64,000 bases of DNA from assembly GCF_016599855.1 (NCBI RefSeq), contig NZ_CP067041.1:5022001-5086000 (forward strand), given 5' to 3'. Both the position numbers and the translations under genes were made by a program. The stretch comes from Bradyrhizobium diazoefficiens (GTDB lineage: Bacteria; Pseudomonadota; Alphaproteobacteria; Rhizobiales; Xanthobacteraceae). This document shows, in pieces, positions 35,491-47,180 of the stretch. The number at the start of each line of letters is the position of its first letter. Position 1 is the first letter of the stretch. The notes beneath the pieces are model-generated. The model was not told the origin of the DNA, searched no databases, and saw only the letters and a list, made by a program, of their open reading frames with translations.

Positions 35491-36042
35491 TCAGGCACAA
35501 GGGCCGCCGTGCCGCGCGAGCGCCTCGGCATGAAATTTGGCGCTTGGCTCGGAGAAGCAGCAGAAAACGACGCGACCAATGGATGGCGCGCCGGTGAGCC
35601 CTTCGATCGTGGTGCGAACGGCGATATCGGCCGCGCGGTCGGCTGGAAAACGGTAGATGCCGGTCGAAATCGCGGGAAATGCCACTGAGGTCAGCTTGTG
35701 CTTTCCGCACAGCTCCATCACCCGGCGATAGCAGGAGGCGAGCAGATCGTCTTCGCCGCTTCTGCCGCCGTTCCAGACAGGCCCTACGGTGTGGATCACA
35801 TGGGCGGCCTTGAGCCCATAACCCTTGGTGATCTTGGCGTCGCCGGTCTTGCAGCCGTGGAGCATCCGGCATTCGGCGAGGAGCTCGGGCCCGGCCGCCC
35901 GATGGATCGCACCGTCCACGCCGCCCCCGCCAAGGAGCGACGTATTGGCGGCGTTGACGATGGCGTCGACGCCGAGCGTGGTGATGTCAGCAACGATGAC
36001 GTCGAGCTGGACGCCGCCGATCTGGCGCGTCAGCACCGTCAT
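35491..36042 (-). CDS. Macrodomain protein, O-acetyl-ADP-ribose deacetylase-like
   Basis: A 183-residue MacroD/YmdB-type macrodomain. Diagnostic are [20 protein letters not shown] (ADP-ribose pocket with the catalytic Asn and Asp), [20 protein letters not shown] and [12 protein letters not shown]. It should bind ADP-ribose and remove O-acetyl or mono-ADP-ribosyl groups. It begins three bases after the stop of grxD on the same strand, so it is probably co-transcribed with it. Confidence 0.93.
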   Translation of the reverse strand: MTVLTRQIGGVQLDVIVADITTLGVDAIVNAANTSLLGGGGVDGAIHRAAGPELLAECRMLHGCKTGDAKITKGYGLKAAHVIHTVGPVWNGGRSGEDDLLASCYRRVMELCGKHKLTSVAFPAISTGIYRFPADRAADIAVRTTIEGLTGAPSIGRVVFCCFSEPSAKFHAEALARHGGPCA

Positions 36043-36045
36043 GTA

Positions 36046-36372
36046 TCAGGCCGCGACCGCGACGCCTTTCTCGGAGAAGAGCTGCTGCAATTCGCCGGCC
36101 TGGAACATCTCGCGGACGATATCGCAGCCGCCGACGAACTCGCCCTTAACGTAGAGCTGCGGGATCGTCGGCCAGTTCGAATATTCCTTGATGCCGTTGC
36201 GGAGCTCTGCGGATTCGAGGACGTTCAGGCCCTTATAGCCGACGCCGATATGGTCGAGGATCTGGACGACCTGGCCCGAGAAACCGCACTGCGGAAATTG
36301 CGGCGTTCCCTTCATGAACAGAACCACGTCGTTCGACTTCACTTCGTTGGCGATGAATTCCTCGATGCTCAT
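36046..36372 (-). CDS. grxD: Monothiol glutaredoxin (Grx4/GrxD family)
   Basis: A 108-residue monothiol glutaredoxin with active site [17 protein letters not shown] before it and the glutathione-binding [19 protein letters not shown]. It carries [2Fe-2S] clusters bridged by glutathione and works with BolA in iron-sulfur delivery. In many alphaproteobacteria bolA and grxD are adjacent; here bolA lies 3.8 kb away with ergothioneine genes between. AAGGA precedes the ATG. Confidence 0.95.
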   Translation of the reverse strand: MSIEEFIANEVKSNDVVLFMKGTPQFPQCGFSGQVVQILDHIGVGYKGLNVLESAELRNGIKEYSNWPTIPQLYVKGEFVGGCDIVREMFQAGELQQLFSEKGVAVAA

Positions 36373-36661
36373 ATCCGTGTCCTTCTAGGGCAGAGCCCTC
36401 AACCATATCCTCGGGCGGCTCAGCCGATCTAACCCGATACCTGCCTATATATGTAGCCCAAACCGTTGTGCATCCAAAGTAAAATGGCGGCGAACAACCT
36501 CGGGCGGCCGGGGCTGACGGCCTTGGCGCCATTACATGATGACGCGAATATCATCGCCGGGGAGGACTTTCATACCGTAACGGAGCCCCTATCTAGGACG
36601 AACCCCGGTTTTGGAACCGGGTAACGCCAACAACGTTCTCTTGTCCTGTCTGGAGAAAAAC

Positions 36662-37909
36662 GTGACGAAAACAGCCTCCGCTACGGCCACCCCGCCGCTT
36701 TCGTCACCGTCGGTCGCCCCTGATGGCCTCGCCCAAGGGCTGGAGACCGCCTTCCTCGCCGTCCGCAACGAGACCGAGCGTCGGGCCGCGCCGCTGTCGC
36801 CGGAGGACCAGCAGATCCAGTCCATGCCGGATGCGAGCCCGACCAAATGGCACCGGGCGCATACCACCTGGTTCTGGGAGCAGTTTCTGCTCGGCGAGCA
36901 TGCCCCTGAGTATCGGCATTTTCACCCCGACTTCGCCTTCCTGTTCAATTCCTATTACGTCAGCGCCGGCCCGCGCCATTCCCGCAATCACCGCGGCGAT
37001 ATCACCCGGCCGAGCGCCAATGAGGTCGGCGACTATCGTCGACACGTCGATGCAGCCGTCGTCAAGTTCTTCCGCGAGGCTGGCCCGGACAAGCTTCGCG
37101 GCATCGCGCCGCTGGTCGAAGTCGGCCTCAACCATGAGCAGCAGCATCAGGAGTTGATGTTCACCGACATCCTGCACGCGTTCGCGCAGAACCCGGTTTA
37201 TCCGGCCTATGATCGAGCTTGGCGCTTTCCGGCCGCGACGCGCACGGGCGAGAATTGGCTGACGCTGAACGAGGGCATTCACACCGTCGGCCATGTCGAT
37301 GACAGCTTTCATTTCGACAACGAGAAGCCGGCGCACCGCGCGCTGGTCGGCCCCGTCAAGCTCGCACGCAATCTCGTGACCAGCGGCGAATGGCTCGCCT
37401 TCATGCGCGACGGCGGCTACCGGACCGCAACACTGTGGCTGATGGACGGCTTTGCCGCCGTCAACAACGAGGGCTGGGACGCGCCGGGCCATTGGCGCGA
37501 GATCGACAGCCAGTGGCATGTGATGACGCTGGCCGGCCTCAAGCCCGTCGACCCGAACGCACCTGTCTGCCACGTCAGCTATTACGAGGCCGATGCGTTT
37601 GCGCGCTGGGCCGGAAAGCACCTGCCGACCGAGATGGAATGGGAGGTGGCGGCCCGCGCCGGCCAACTTAACGACGCCTTCGGCATCGTCTGGCAGTGGA
37701 CGCGCAGTTCGTATTCGCCCTACCCCGGCTATCGCGCCATCGAAGGCGCGCTCGGCGAATACAACGGCAAGTTCATGGTCAACCAGCTAGTGCTGCGCGG
37801 CTCCTCGCTGGCGACACCGGACGGTCACAGCCGTGTCACATACCGCAACTTCTTCTATCCGCACCACCGCTGGCAGTTCACGGGACTGCGGCTCGCCGAT
37901 TACGACTAG
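36662..37909 (+). CDS. egtB: Ergothioneine biosynthesis sulfoxide synthase EgtB
   Basis: About 415 residues. An N-terminal DinB-like domain supplies the iron ligands (HRAHTTWFWEQF near residue 64, and H158/H162 in GLNHEQQHQELMF); a C-terminal FGE-sulfatase domain follows (CHVSYYEADAFARWAGKHLP, WQWTRSSYSPYPG). It couples trimethylhistidine (hercynine) to a cysteine or gamma-glutamylcysteine thiol with oxygen. The GTG at 36662 follows GGAG by seven bases. egtD lies 49 bases downstream. egtA, egtC and egtE are not in the window. Confidence 0.92.
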   Translation: MTKTASATATPPLSSPSVAPDGLAQGLETAFLAVRNETERRAAPLSPEDQQIQSMPDASPTKWHRAHTTWFWEQFLLGEHAPEYRHFHPDFAFLFNSYYVSAGPRHSRNHRGDITRPSANEVGDYRRHVDAAVVKFFREAGPDKLRGIAPLVEVGLNHEQQHQELMFTDILHAFAQNPVYPAYDRAWRFPAATRTGENWLTLNEGIHTVGHVDDSFHFDNEKPAHRALVGPVKLARNLVTSGEWLAFMRDGGYRTATLWLMDGFAAVNNEGWDAPGHWREIDSQWHVMTLAGLKPVDPNAPVCHVSYYEADAFARWAGKHLPTEMEWEVAARAGQLNDAFGIVWQWTRSSYSPYPGYRAIEGALGEYNGKFMVNQLVLRGSSLATPDGHSRVTYRNFFYPHHRWQFTGLRLADYD

Positions 37910-37958
37910 ACTAATCCGACGACAAATGCGCGCCGGACAGCGCGTTCAGGAGAGTATC

Positions 37959-38930
37959 ATGAATGTGCACGCCAGCGCTTTGGCCGAAGCCCATCTCCCC
38001 GACGAGCAGACGACGACCTTCGCCCGCGAGGCCATCGAGGACCTCTCGCAGCAGCCGAAAAAACTGTCGCCGAAATATTTCTATGACGCGACCGGATCAG
38101 AGCTGTTCGAAGCGATCACGCGCCTGCCGGAATATTATCCGACGCGCACCGAGCTTGCGATCCTGAAGGAGCGCGGCAACGAGATCGCGAAGATCATCCC
38201 GGAGCATGCCGCGCTGGTCGAGTTCGGCGCCGGCGCGACCACCAAGGTCCGTCTGCTGCTGAACCAGTCCAGGTTCGCGGCCTATGTTCCCGTCGACATC
38301 TCCGGCGACTTCCTGCAAGCGCAGGCCAACGGGCTGAAGCGAGATCTCCCCGCGCTCGGCATTTATCCGGTGGCCGCCGACTTCACGACGCCGTTCGAAC
38401 TGCCCAAGGCGGTCGCGTCAATGCCCAAGGTCGGCTTCTTCCCCGGCTCGACCATCGGCAATTTCGAGCCGCATGAAGCTCAGGCATTCCTGAAGAGCGC
38501 CCGCCAAATCCTGGGCCGGGGCGCGCAGATGATCATCGGCGCCGACCTGGAGAAAGAGGAGCGCGTGCTCCATGCCGCCTATAACGACGCTGCCGGCGTG
38601 ACCGCACGGTTCAACCTCAATGTGCTGGTCCGGATCAACCGCGAGCTCGGTGGCAATTTCGAGCTCTCCGCCTTCACCCATCGCGCGATCTACAATCACG
38701 CGCGGCACCGCATCGAGATGCACCTGATCAGCCGGAAGAGCCAGACCGTCCGCCTGCTCGGCACCAGCTTCTCGTTCAAGCCGGGCGAGAGCATCCACAC
38801 CGAGAACAGCTACAAATACAGCCTCGAACGTTTTGCCGCGCTGGCGCAGGGCGCGGGCTGGCGCGTGCGCGACAGCTGGACGGATTCAGCGAAGATGTTC
38901 TCGGTGCACGCGTTGGAGGCGGCGGAGTAA
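37959..38930 (+). CDS. egtD: L-histidine N(alpha)-methyltransferase EgtD
   Basis: A 323-residue SAM-dependent methyltransferase that trimethylates histidine to hercynine, the first step to ergothioneine. Family landmarks: PKKLSPKYFYDATGSELFEA, LPEYYPTRTE, VEFGAGATTKVRLLL (SAM site), FFPGSTIGNFEP and GADLEKEERVLHAAYND. AGGAG precedes the ATG at 37959. With egtB it forms a minimal two-gene ergothioneine unit. Confidence 0.94.
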   Translation: MNVHASALAEAHLPDEQTTTFAREAIEDLSQQPKKLSPKYFYDATGSELFEAITRLPEYYPTRTELAILKERGNEIAKIIPEHAALVEFGAGATTKVRLLLNQSRFAAYVPVDISGDFLQAQANGLKRDLPALGIYPVAADFTTPFELPKAVASMPKVGFFPGSTIGNFEPHEAQAFLKSARQILGRGAQMIIGADLEKEERVLHAAYNDAAGVTARFNLNVLVRINRELGGNFELSAFTHRAIYNHARHRIEMHLISRKSQTVRLLGTSFSFKPGESIHTENSYKYSLERFAALAQGAGWRVRDSWTDSAKMFSVHALEAAE

Positions 38931-38943
38931 ACGCTCCGGCGCC

Positions 38944-40140
38944 TCAACGCTCCTCGGCCTGTTCCGGCTTTGACCCCAGCGACACCGATTCCCATACCGC
39001 GACGACGATCATGATCACGCTCGTCGCGACCGACAGCCAGAGCGGCGAGAGATCGGCGGCGAACCAGCTCAGCGCCAGCAGCAGGATGATGCCGATGCCG
39101 TGCGAAAGCTGGAAGAAGCCGCGGATCGCGTGCTTGAATAGGATGGTGCCCACCAGAAAGACGAGCGGCCCGCCGATCGTGCTCACGATCGTCCTGAGAT
39201 CGGAATGCCCGGTCGGGTGCTTCAGCACTAGTTCGTCCGAGACCGCGGTCAGGATGATGCCCGCGACGATCGGCATGTGCAGATAGGTGTAGGCGAGCCG
39301 CGCCAGCCTGCCGGATTCGGCGCTCTTCGAGATCCGTTCGGAGCCGGCCTCGGCGCCCTTGTGGAAATAGACCCACCACATCGCGATGCTGCCGACCAGT
39401 GCCGCGACGAAGGCCAGGATGTTGTCCGCGGTCCAGTCCAGCTCGGCAAAGGTTGCGCCGTTGACGACGACGGCCTCGCCCAGCGCGATGATGATGAAGC
39501 CGGCGCAGCGCTCGGCCATATGGCCGCCCTCGACGGCCCAGGCTTCGACCGACGAGAAGCCCAGCTTCGGCACCCAGAAGCGGACCGCGGGGGAAATGTA
39601 TTCCCACGTGACGGCCGCGATCCAGAGCCACAGCCGCGCTTCTCCCTCGGAAAAGCCGCCCGCGATCCACAACACCGCGGAGATCGAGAGCCAGATCAGG
39701 ATCCGGATCGCATTGTGCCGCACGGCGGTGCGATGGCCCGGGGTCGCAAACAGCCAGAAGGCGGTCCGCCCGACCTGCATCACCGCATAAGCAATCGTAA
39801 ACCACAGCCCCCGCCCCTCGAACGCGCTCGGGATCGTGGTCGACAGAACGAGGCCGCCCAGCATCATCAGGAAGATCAGGATGCGGACCGGCGTCAGCTC
39901 GGGATTGAGCCAGTTGGTGACCCAGGCGGTGTAGACCCACACCCACCACAGGGCGAGAAACAGCAGCGTGACCTGGAGCGCGCCGAGTGGCGTGAAGCGG
40001 TGCAGCAGCGTGTGCGAGATCTGGGTGACGGCGAAGACGAAGACGAGGTCGAAGAACAGCTCGGCATTGGTGACGCGGCTGGGCTGGTTCGGCACGATCA
40101 CGCGAAACATCGCGCCCCGCGGATTGTCCGCAGCCATCAT
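38944..40140 (-). CDS. Low temperature requirement protein A (LtrA) family membrane protein
   Basis: A 398-residue polytopic membrane protein with about ten to eleven helices. The start, RVTNAELFFDLVFVFAVTQI, is the LtrA hallmark, followed by the helix LLFLALWWVWVYTAWVTNWL and GGHMAERCAGFIIIALGEAV. LtrA was found in Listeria as needed for growth in the cold; its biochemical role is unknown. It starts 36 bases after bolA on the same strand, so the two may be co-transcribed. Confidence 0.9.
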   Translation of the reverse strand: MMAADNPRGAMFRVIVPNQPSRVTNAELFFDLVFVFAVTQISHTLLHRFTPLGALQVTLLFLALWWVWVYTAWVTNWLNPELTPVRILIFLMMLGGLVLSTTIPSAFEGRGLWFTIAYAVMQVGRTAFWLFATPGHRTAVRHNAIRILIWLSISAVLWIAGGFSEGEARLWLWIAAVTWEYISPAVRFWVPKLGFSSVEAWAVEGGHMAERCAGFIIIALGEAVVVNGATFAELDWTADNILAFVAALVGSIAMWWVYFHKGAEAGSERISKSAESGRLARLAYTYLHMPIVAGIILTAVSDELVLKHPTGHSDLRTIVSTIGGPLVFLVGTILFKHAIRGFFQLSHGIGIILLLALSWFAADLSPLWLSVATSVIMIVVAVWESVSLGSKPEQAEER

Positions 40141-40176
40141 CGTCCCCGTCGCGCGATCAGGTCAGGTGTAGCTTAT

Positions 40177-40413
40177 TCAAGTACTTGGTACGCCGGTTTG
40201 CAGCGCCAGCGCATGCAGCACGCCGCCCATCTGGCCCTGCAGGGACCGATAGACGATCTGGTGCTGCTGGACGCGGGACTTGCCGCGGAAGGATTCCGAG
40301 ATCACGGTCGCGGCATAGTGGTCGCCATCGCCGGCGAGGTCACGGATGGTCACCTCGGCATCGGGGATCGCTGCCTTGATCATCGCCTCGATATCGTGGG
40401 CGTCCATGGGCAT
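40177..40413 (-). CDS. BolA family protein
   Basis: 78 residues of the BolA fold. MDAHDIEAMIKAAIPDAEVT at the start and the conserved loop KSRVQQHQIVYRSLQGQMGG with the invariant histidine used in cluster binding are visible; DGDHYAATVISESF fits the small-BolA subgroup. It partners monothiol glutaredoxin (encoded 3.8 kb away) in iron sensing or cluster transfer. Confidence 0.92.
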   Translation of the reverse strand: MPMDAHDIEAMIKAAIPDAEVTIRDLAGDGDHYAATVISESFRGKSRVQQHQIVYRSLQGQMGGVLHALALQTGVPST

Positions 40414-40604
40414 TCGGGTCTTGCTCCTTGTGTCGGCTCACAGCCTCGCGTCGAATCGCTTGCCGGGGTCCCCTCGCCAGCAGGGCCAAACTTAGCGTGA
40501 ACGGCCTTCTACGTCACGCGTTCAGGCACTATATCCCTGATCCCATCAGGATAAAGGCACGACAAAGTGCCGCGCGCGGCAGATTGATCGAAAAGGCGTG
40601 AATC

Positions 40605-40964
40605 ATGAAGCTTCCAGGTCCCGACCACCCCATCACCATCACACAAAACCCCCGCCGGGTCCGCGTCACGGCGGGCGATATCGTGATTGCCGAGAGCACG
40701 AAGGCGCTGACGCTGAAAGAGGCCAAGTATCCGGCGGTGCAATATGTGCCACGCGAGGACGCCAACATGGCGCTGCTGGAGCGCACCGAGCGCACCACCC
40801 ACTGCCCCTACAAGGGGGACGCCAGCTATTACAGCATCAAGGCCGACGGCAAGACGCTCGACAACGCGATCTGGACCTACGAGACGCCCTTCCCCGCGAT
40901 GGCGGATATCTCAGGCCATCTCGCCTTCTATCCGGACAAGGTGAAGATCGAGGAAGTGGGGTAG
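40605..40964 (+). CDS. DUF427 domain protein
   Basis: A 119-residue single DUF427 domain. The pattern RRVRVTAGDIVIAESTKALT, PREDANMALLERTERTTHCP YKGDASYY (read in two parts) and WTYETPFP followed by HLAFYPDKV is the family fold. Function is unknown; homologues occur in bacteria and fungi as lone small proteins. It has its own start region downstream of the divergent bolA gene. Confidence 0.9.
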   Translation: MKLPGPDHPITITQNPRRVRVTAGDIVIAESTKALTLKEAKYPAVQYVPREDANMALLERTERTTHCPYKGDASYYSIKADGKTLDNAIWTYETPFPAMADISGHLAFYPDKVKIEEVG

Positions 40965-40974
40965 TTTTCAATGC

Positions 40975-41057
40975 CGTCATTCCGGGACGGTCCGCAGGAC
41001 CGAACCCGGAATCTGGAGATTCCGGGTCTGGCGCTAACGCACCATTCCGGAATGACG
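40975..41057. repeat. REP-like palindrome, family A, copy 2
   Basis: Outer arms CGTCATTCCGG and CCGGAATGACG; inner GACCGAACCCGGAATC and GATTCCGGGTC. It lies between the convergent DUF427 and DUF1328 genes. The core GTCCGCAGGACCGAACCCGG is shared exactly with the copy at 48887 apart from one base. Confidence 0.85.
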
Positions 41058-41064
41058 AAGAAGG

Positions 41065-41238
41065 CTACGCCCTGAAGATCGTAAGCCCCAGGATCAGCAG
41101 CACCAGGAAAATCACGACGAAGATGTAAAACAGGAAGCGCGCGACATCGGCGGAGGCGGCCGAGATGCCGGTGAAGCCGAGCACGCCGGCCACGATCGAG
41201 ATCAGCAGAAAGATCAGCGCCCATTTCAAGATCGTCAT
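41065..41238 (-). CDS. DUF1328 (YtjA-type) small membrane protein
   Basis: A 57-residue protein with two transmembrane helices: [20 protein letters not shown] and [18 protein letters not shown]. The junction [15 protein letters not shown] matches the DUF1328 consensus. GGAG precedes the ATG. Its function is unknown; family members are often induced by envelope or osmotic stress. Confidence 0.88.
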   Translation of the reverse strand: MTILKWALIFLLISIVAGVLGFTGISAASADVARFLFYIFVVIFLVLLILGLTIFRA

Positions 41239-41424
41239 CGCCAGCTCCGCGCTAATTGGCCGCCGCGGTCGGCGGCGCTCACTCGTTTCGGAAACGCTAA
41301 CTGCTCCGTGCGGAACTGGTTCCTAGACCGCACGAGGTACGGTTTTGCAGTGCAAACTGCGCTTGCTGAATCGGGTTCCCGGCGGCACAGTCCGGCCGGA
41401 ACGAAAAACGCGACCGGGGCGGTC

Positions 41425-42612
41425 ATGATTACGATGTCACATTCTGCGGCGATTGACGCAGAGGCGCATGCCGAGCCGAAGGCCAGGGTGCGCAATGTGT
41501 CGCTCGACCGCACCCGCACCTTCCTGACGCTGGTGGTGCTGCTGCATCATTCCGTCATTCCCTACACCTATTTCGGTCACACCGATCCGACCTCCTGGAT
41601 CGGCTTCGACATCGTCGTGCTTGCCACCGACAGCTTCTTTATGGCGATGTTCTTCTTCCTGTCGGGCCTGTTCACCTGGCCCGGCATCGCGCGCAAGGCA
41701 CCGTCAGTCTTCCTGCGCGATCGCCTGCTACGGCTCGGGCTGCCGTTCGCGATCGCGGCCTTCACCGTCATTCCGCTCGCCTACTACGCGATCGCGCTGC
41801 GCGAAAATCCCGAGCTGACCTTCGCTGCGTTCTGGTGGAAGACCGTCACCGTCGGCCCGTGGCCAAGCGGCCCGATCTGGTTCGTCTGGGTGCTGCTGGC
41901 CTTCGACCTCACCGCGAGCTTGCTCTACCGGGTCTCGGCGCATCTGGTCGATCCCGTGAACCGCATTTCGGTTCGAGGCTTTGAACAGCCGGCCGTGTTC
42001 TGGCTGCTGCTCGCCAGCGTGACGATCATCGCCTATGTGCCGGCGCTGATGTACTTCGGCGCCAATGAATGGTTCGAGTTCGGGCCGTTCTCGGTGCAGG
42101 CGAGCCGCGTCCTGCTCTACTTCGCCTATTTCTTCATTGGCGTCAGCGTTGGAGCTGCGAATTTCGATCGCGGCATCCTCAGTGCCGACGGCCAGTTGCC
42201 CAGGAGCCGCTGGCTTTGGGTGGTCGCGACGCTAATCCCCTATTGCCTGATGTGGGTCATGATCTACATCAAGCGCGAGATCCTCGGAAATCCTGACGTG
42301 CTGCCGCACTGGTACCCGGCGATCTACGGTACGTTCTTCGTGCTGTTCTCAGGCTCGATCCTGCTCGCGATCCTCGCCTTCTTCCTGCATTCGAAGACAC
42401 CGGGGCCGACCCTGCTCGACCGCATGCAGGCGGATGCCTATGGCATGTTCCTGGTGCACTACCCGATCGCGCTGTGGATCCAGTACGCGCTGTTCGACTA
42501 TTCGCTGCCCGCGATCGTGAAGGCGGCGATCGGCTTCGTGCTTACGGTGATCCTGAGCTGGGGCCTGACGGCGCTCTTGCGGAAGATTCCGGGCGCGTCG
42601 CACGTGTTGTGA
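41425..42612 (+). CDS. Acyltransferase-3 family membrane protein
   Basis: About 395 residues with ten or so helices. SLDRTRTFLTLVVLLHHSVI is the family's N-terminal D/E-x-x-R-x-x-x-x-x-x-V-x-x-x-H motif containing the catalytic histidine, and MFFFLSGLFTWPG, FLRDRLLRLGLPF follow. It likely moves an acyl group onto an exported sugar, lipid or peptide. The ATG at 41425 is preferred on length and topology, though its ribosome site (GGGGCGG) is weak. No polysaccharide genes are near, so the acceptor is unknown. Confidence 0.85.
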   Translation: MITMSHSAAIDAEAHAEPKARVRNVSLDRTRTFLTLVVLLHHSVIPYTYFGHTDPTSWIGFDIVVLATDSFFMAMFFFLSGLFTWPGIARKAPSVFLRDRLLRLGLPFAIAAFTVIPLAYYAIALRENPELTFAAFWWKTVTVGPWPSGPIWFVWVLLAFDLTASLLYRVSAHLVDPVNRISVRGFEQPAVFWLLLASVTIIAYVPALMYFGANEWFEFGPFSVQASRVLLYFAYFFIGVSVGAANFDRGILSADGQLPRSRWLWVVATLIPYCLMWVMIYIKREILGNPDVLPHWYPAIYGTFFVLFSGSILLAILAFFLHSKTPGPTLLDRMQADAYGMFLVHYPIALWIQYALFDYSLPAIVKAAIGFVLTVILSWGLTALLRKIPGASHVL

Positions 42613-42630
42613 GGCACACGCTCTCAACTC

Positions 42631-42715
42631 GTCATTGCGAGGAGCCCTTGCGACGAAGCAATCCAGAGTCCCTCCGCGGCGACAGTCTGGATTGCTTCGC
42701 TGCGCTCGCAATGAC
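42631..42715. repeat. REP-like palindrome, family B, copy 2
   Basis: Left arm GTCATTGCGAGGAGC..., right arm GGATTGCTTCGCTGCGCTCG then CAATGAC; the left arm has diverged in the middle. It matches the copy at 27571 in both ends and in CCTCCGCGG at its centre. It fills the gap between the convergent acyltransferase and purL genes. Confidence 0.85.
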
Positions 42716-42733
42716 GGAGTTTGCGGCGACGAC

Positions 42734-44944
<2,211 letters not shown>

Positions 44945-45128
44945 GGATGCGAGGCTTTCGGCGGCGTTTTGCCGTTCTTAGGAACATCGGAGGGCTCTTA
45001 AAAGCCCTTTATGACGCATTTTCCCGCTGTCCCGCGTTTTGCGGGCAGGCGGTCACGGGAACAGCAATTGCACGGCGTGGACGGATCGGATTTAAGGGCT
45101 GAAGACCCGCAATTGAAGGCCCATTTCC

Positions 45129-45608
45129 TTGCACGAATTGACCAAAGTCCCCTCCACCCGCCGTCCCGACCTGCACGTCGCCACCGAGGGCGAGTTCAGG
45201 GGTTGGCGGACCTGGATTCGCGACAGTTTTGAGAGCCATATCGGTCCGTTCTGGCACAAGATCGAGGACGACGGCAGCGTCCGCTCGGCTTTCCGGGTCG
45301 AGAAAAAGCACCTGAACGGCGCCGGGAACGTCCATGGCGGCTGCTTCATGGCTTTCGCGGACTATTGTCTGTTCGCAATCGCCACCCACGAGCTGGACGG
45401 CCCGGCCGTGACGACGAATTTCGCCTGCGATTTCCTCGACGCCGCTCGCGAAGGCGAGTTGATAGAATGTGCGGGCGAAGTCTCCCGTGCCGGCGGCTCG
45501 CTGATCTTCCTGCGGGGTAAGCTGACATCCGGCGGCCGGCCGCTGTTCACCTTCTCTGGCACGATCAAGCGGGTGAAGCGGAAGCCGGCGCCCCAGGCAA
45601 ACGTATAG
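45129..45608 (+). CDS. PaaI-type hotdog-fold thioesterase
   Basis: A 159-residue hotdog thioesterase. NGAGNVHGGCFMAFADYCLF holds the HGG/active-site region of the PaaI/4HBT group, followed by VTTNFACDFLDAAREGELIE and the last strands. It hydrolyses an acyl-CoA. It starts at TTG 45129 after GAAGG and is divergent from purL. The in-frame purine context is not functionally informative. Confidence 0.85.
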   Translation: MHELTKVPSTRRPDLHVATEGEFRGWRTWIRDSFESHIGPFWHKIEDDGSVRSAFRVEKKHLNGAGNVHGGCFMAFADYCLFAIATHELDGPAVTTNFACDFLDAAREGELIECAGEVSRAGGSLIFLRGKLTSGGRPLFTFSGTIKRVKRKPAPQANV

Positions 45609-45823
45609 CTCGCGTACTCGGACTGATGCTGTTCTACTTGTGCGTCAACCACCTCGGCGCGCCGAGGGACAAACGCGCAAGGTTATCTGTGCCTTCCGAT
45701 CGGGATCGATTTCTCCTGCTGCTCCAGGCGAGAGCAAGCCGTCCGAGAATGAGGGCCGCACGCCGCGGCTCTCATCAACTCAGCAATTTTTTTCCCGCGC
45801 GGCCGACAATCTCCTAATAATGA

Positions 45824-46396
45824 TCAGAATCGATCCTGCCACGCTGGGATTTTCAAACGCAGCACCCGGGGCCAAAGAAGCTCGATGGTCGTGGAACGGC
45901 ACTGCCGAACCCAATGATCTTGATAGCCAGCTTCAGCCAGAAGATCTCCAACAATACTGCTCAACCGATCAATCTCAGGCGTTTCGAACAGATGAGAAAT
46001 GCTATTGTAAACGATGATGTCGAATTTGATCTTCTTACTATATTTGAGCTTCTTCTTAGTCGCTGCGGCGGTCCATTCGACCCAGTTCGCCCCGGCTTTC
46101 TTTATCTCCTCCCACTCATGATGCGATAGAACTTCTTGGACCGGATTTTTTTTGAGCTCCTTGTATTCCCTATCCCGTCGTCGACCGGCCGTCTGAACCT
46201 CAGTGATCTCCACCTGAAGTTCTGCCTCTGAAGATCGGACCATCGCATCAGGAAATTGGTCCTTCTCTGAGCACAGTTTGCACTCAACGCAACCAAGCGT
46301 AGTCGCAAAATCCCGTAAAATCAGCGCCTCTCTCAGAGGCTTCCAATGACCGTCCGTCAGCAAATCGTCCGCTGCGTCCTGATCGAGCTTCGTCAC
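45824..46396 (-). CDS. Orphan hypothetical protein of lower GC content
   Basis: About 190 residues, clearly AT-richer than its neighbours (many AAG, ATT, TTT codons). It contains two Cys pairs, CVECKLC, and a region ELQVEITEVQTAGRRRDREY followed by a charged helix and IKFDIIVYNSISHLF, somewhat like a nuclease core, but no catalytic set is certain. The first usual start is GTG 46396 with no good ribosome site; the frame stays open into purQ and reads plausibly (LAPLFQWQKTGDFARRVTKL), so the true N-terminus may be longer or lost. No family recognised; probably acquired. Confidence 0.6.
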   Translation of the reverse strand: MTKLDQDAADDLLTDGHWKPLREALILRDFATTLGCVECKLCSEKDQFPDAMVRSSEAELQVEITEVQTAGRRRDREYKELKKNPVQEVLSHHEWEEIKKAGANWVEWTAAATKKKLKYSKKIKFDIIVYNSISHLFETPEIDRLSSIVGDLLAEAGYQDHWVRQCRSTTIELLWPRVLRLKIPAWQDRF

Positions 46397-46478
46397 CCGA
46401 CGGGCGAAGTCGCCAGTCTTCTGCCATTGAAACAGGGGCGCTAGTCGCGTGTCGATCGACTCCGAGCCCGACTGCTGC

Positions 46479-47180
46479 TCACGCAGCCATATCCAGATGC
46501 TGGACCAGCCCTGCGAACAGGCCGCGGCCGTCGGTGCAGCCCATGATGTCTTCGACGTGGTTTTCCGGGTGCGGCATCATGCCGAGCACGTTGCCCTTGT
46601 CGTTGACGATGCCGGCGATCGACTGCGCCGCGCCATTGATGTTGCTGATGTCGTCGATGCTGCCGTCAGCCGAGCAGTAGCGATAGAGCACCCGGCCCTC
46701 ACCTTCGAGCCGCTTGACGGTCTCCGCATCCGCCGCGTAATTGCCCTCGCCATGGGCGACCGGCACGCGGATCACCTGGCCGGCATTGTAGCCGCGTGTG
46801 AACGGCGTATCGGAGCGCTCGACGCGCAGATGCACGTCCTTACAGATGAACTTCAGTCCCGCATTGCGCATCAAGATGCCCGGCAGCAGGCCGGATTCGC
46901 AGAGGATCTGAAAGCCGTTGCAGACGCCGAGCACGAGCCCGCCTTTGGCCGCATAGTCGCGCACCGCGTCCATCACCGGCGCCCGCGCCGCAATCGCGCC
47001 ACAGCGCAAATAATCGCCGTAGGAGAAGCCGCCCGGCACGACCACGAGGTCGGTGCCAGCAGGCAGCGACGTCTCGGCGTGCCAGACCATCACGGGCTCA
47101 TGGCCCGAGATGAGCTTGAGCGCACGCGCCATGTCGCGCTCGCGATTGATTCCGGGGAAGACGAGGATGGCGGCTTTCAT
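46479..47180 (-). CDS. purQ: Phosphoribosylformylglycinamidine synthase glutaminase subunit
   Basis: A 233-residue class I glutamine amidotransferase. [17 protein letters not shown] starts it; [18 protein letters not shown] and the nucleophile elbow [20 protein letters not shown] (catalytic Cys) are visible, with HGEGNY and the late MPHPENHVE carrying the His-Glu pair. It supplies ammonia to PurL. It shares one base with the end of purS, so the two are translationally coupled. Confidence 0.97.
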   Translation of the reverse strand: MKAAILVFPGINRERDMARALKLISGHEPVMVWHAETSLPAGTDLVVVPGGFSYGDYLRCGAIAARAPVMDAVRDYAAKGGLVLGVCNGFQILCESGLLPGILMRNAGLKFICKDVHLRVERSDTPFTRGYNAGQVIRVPVAHGEGNYAADAETVKRLEGEGRVLYRYCSADGSIDDISNINGAAQSIAGIVNDKGNVLGMMPHPENHVEDIMGCTDGRGLFAGLVQHLDMAA

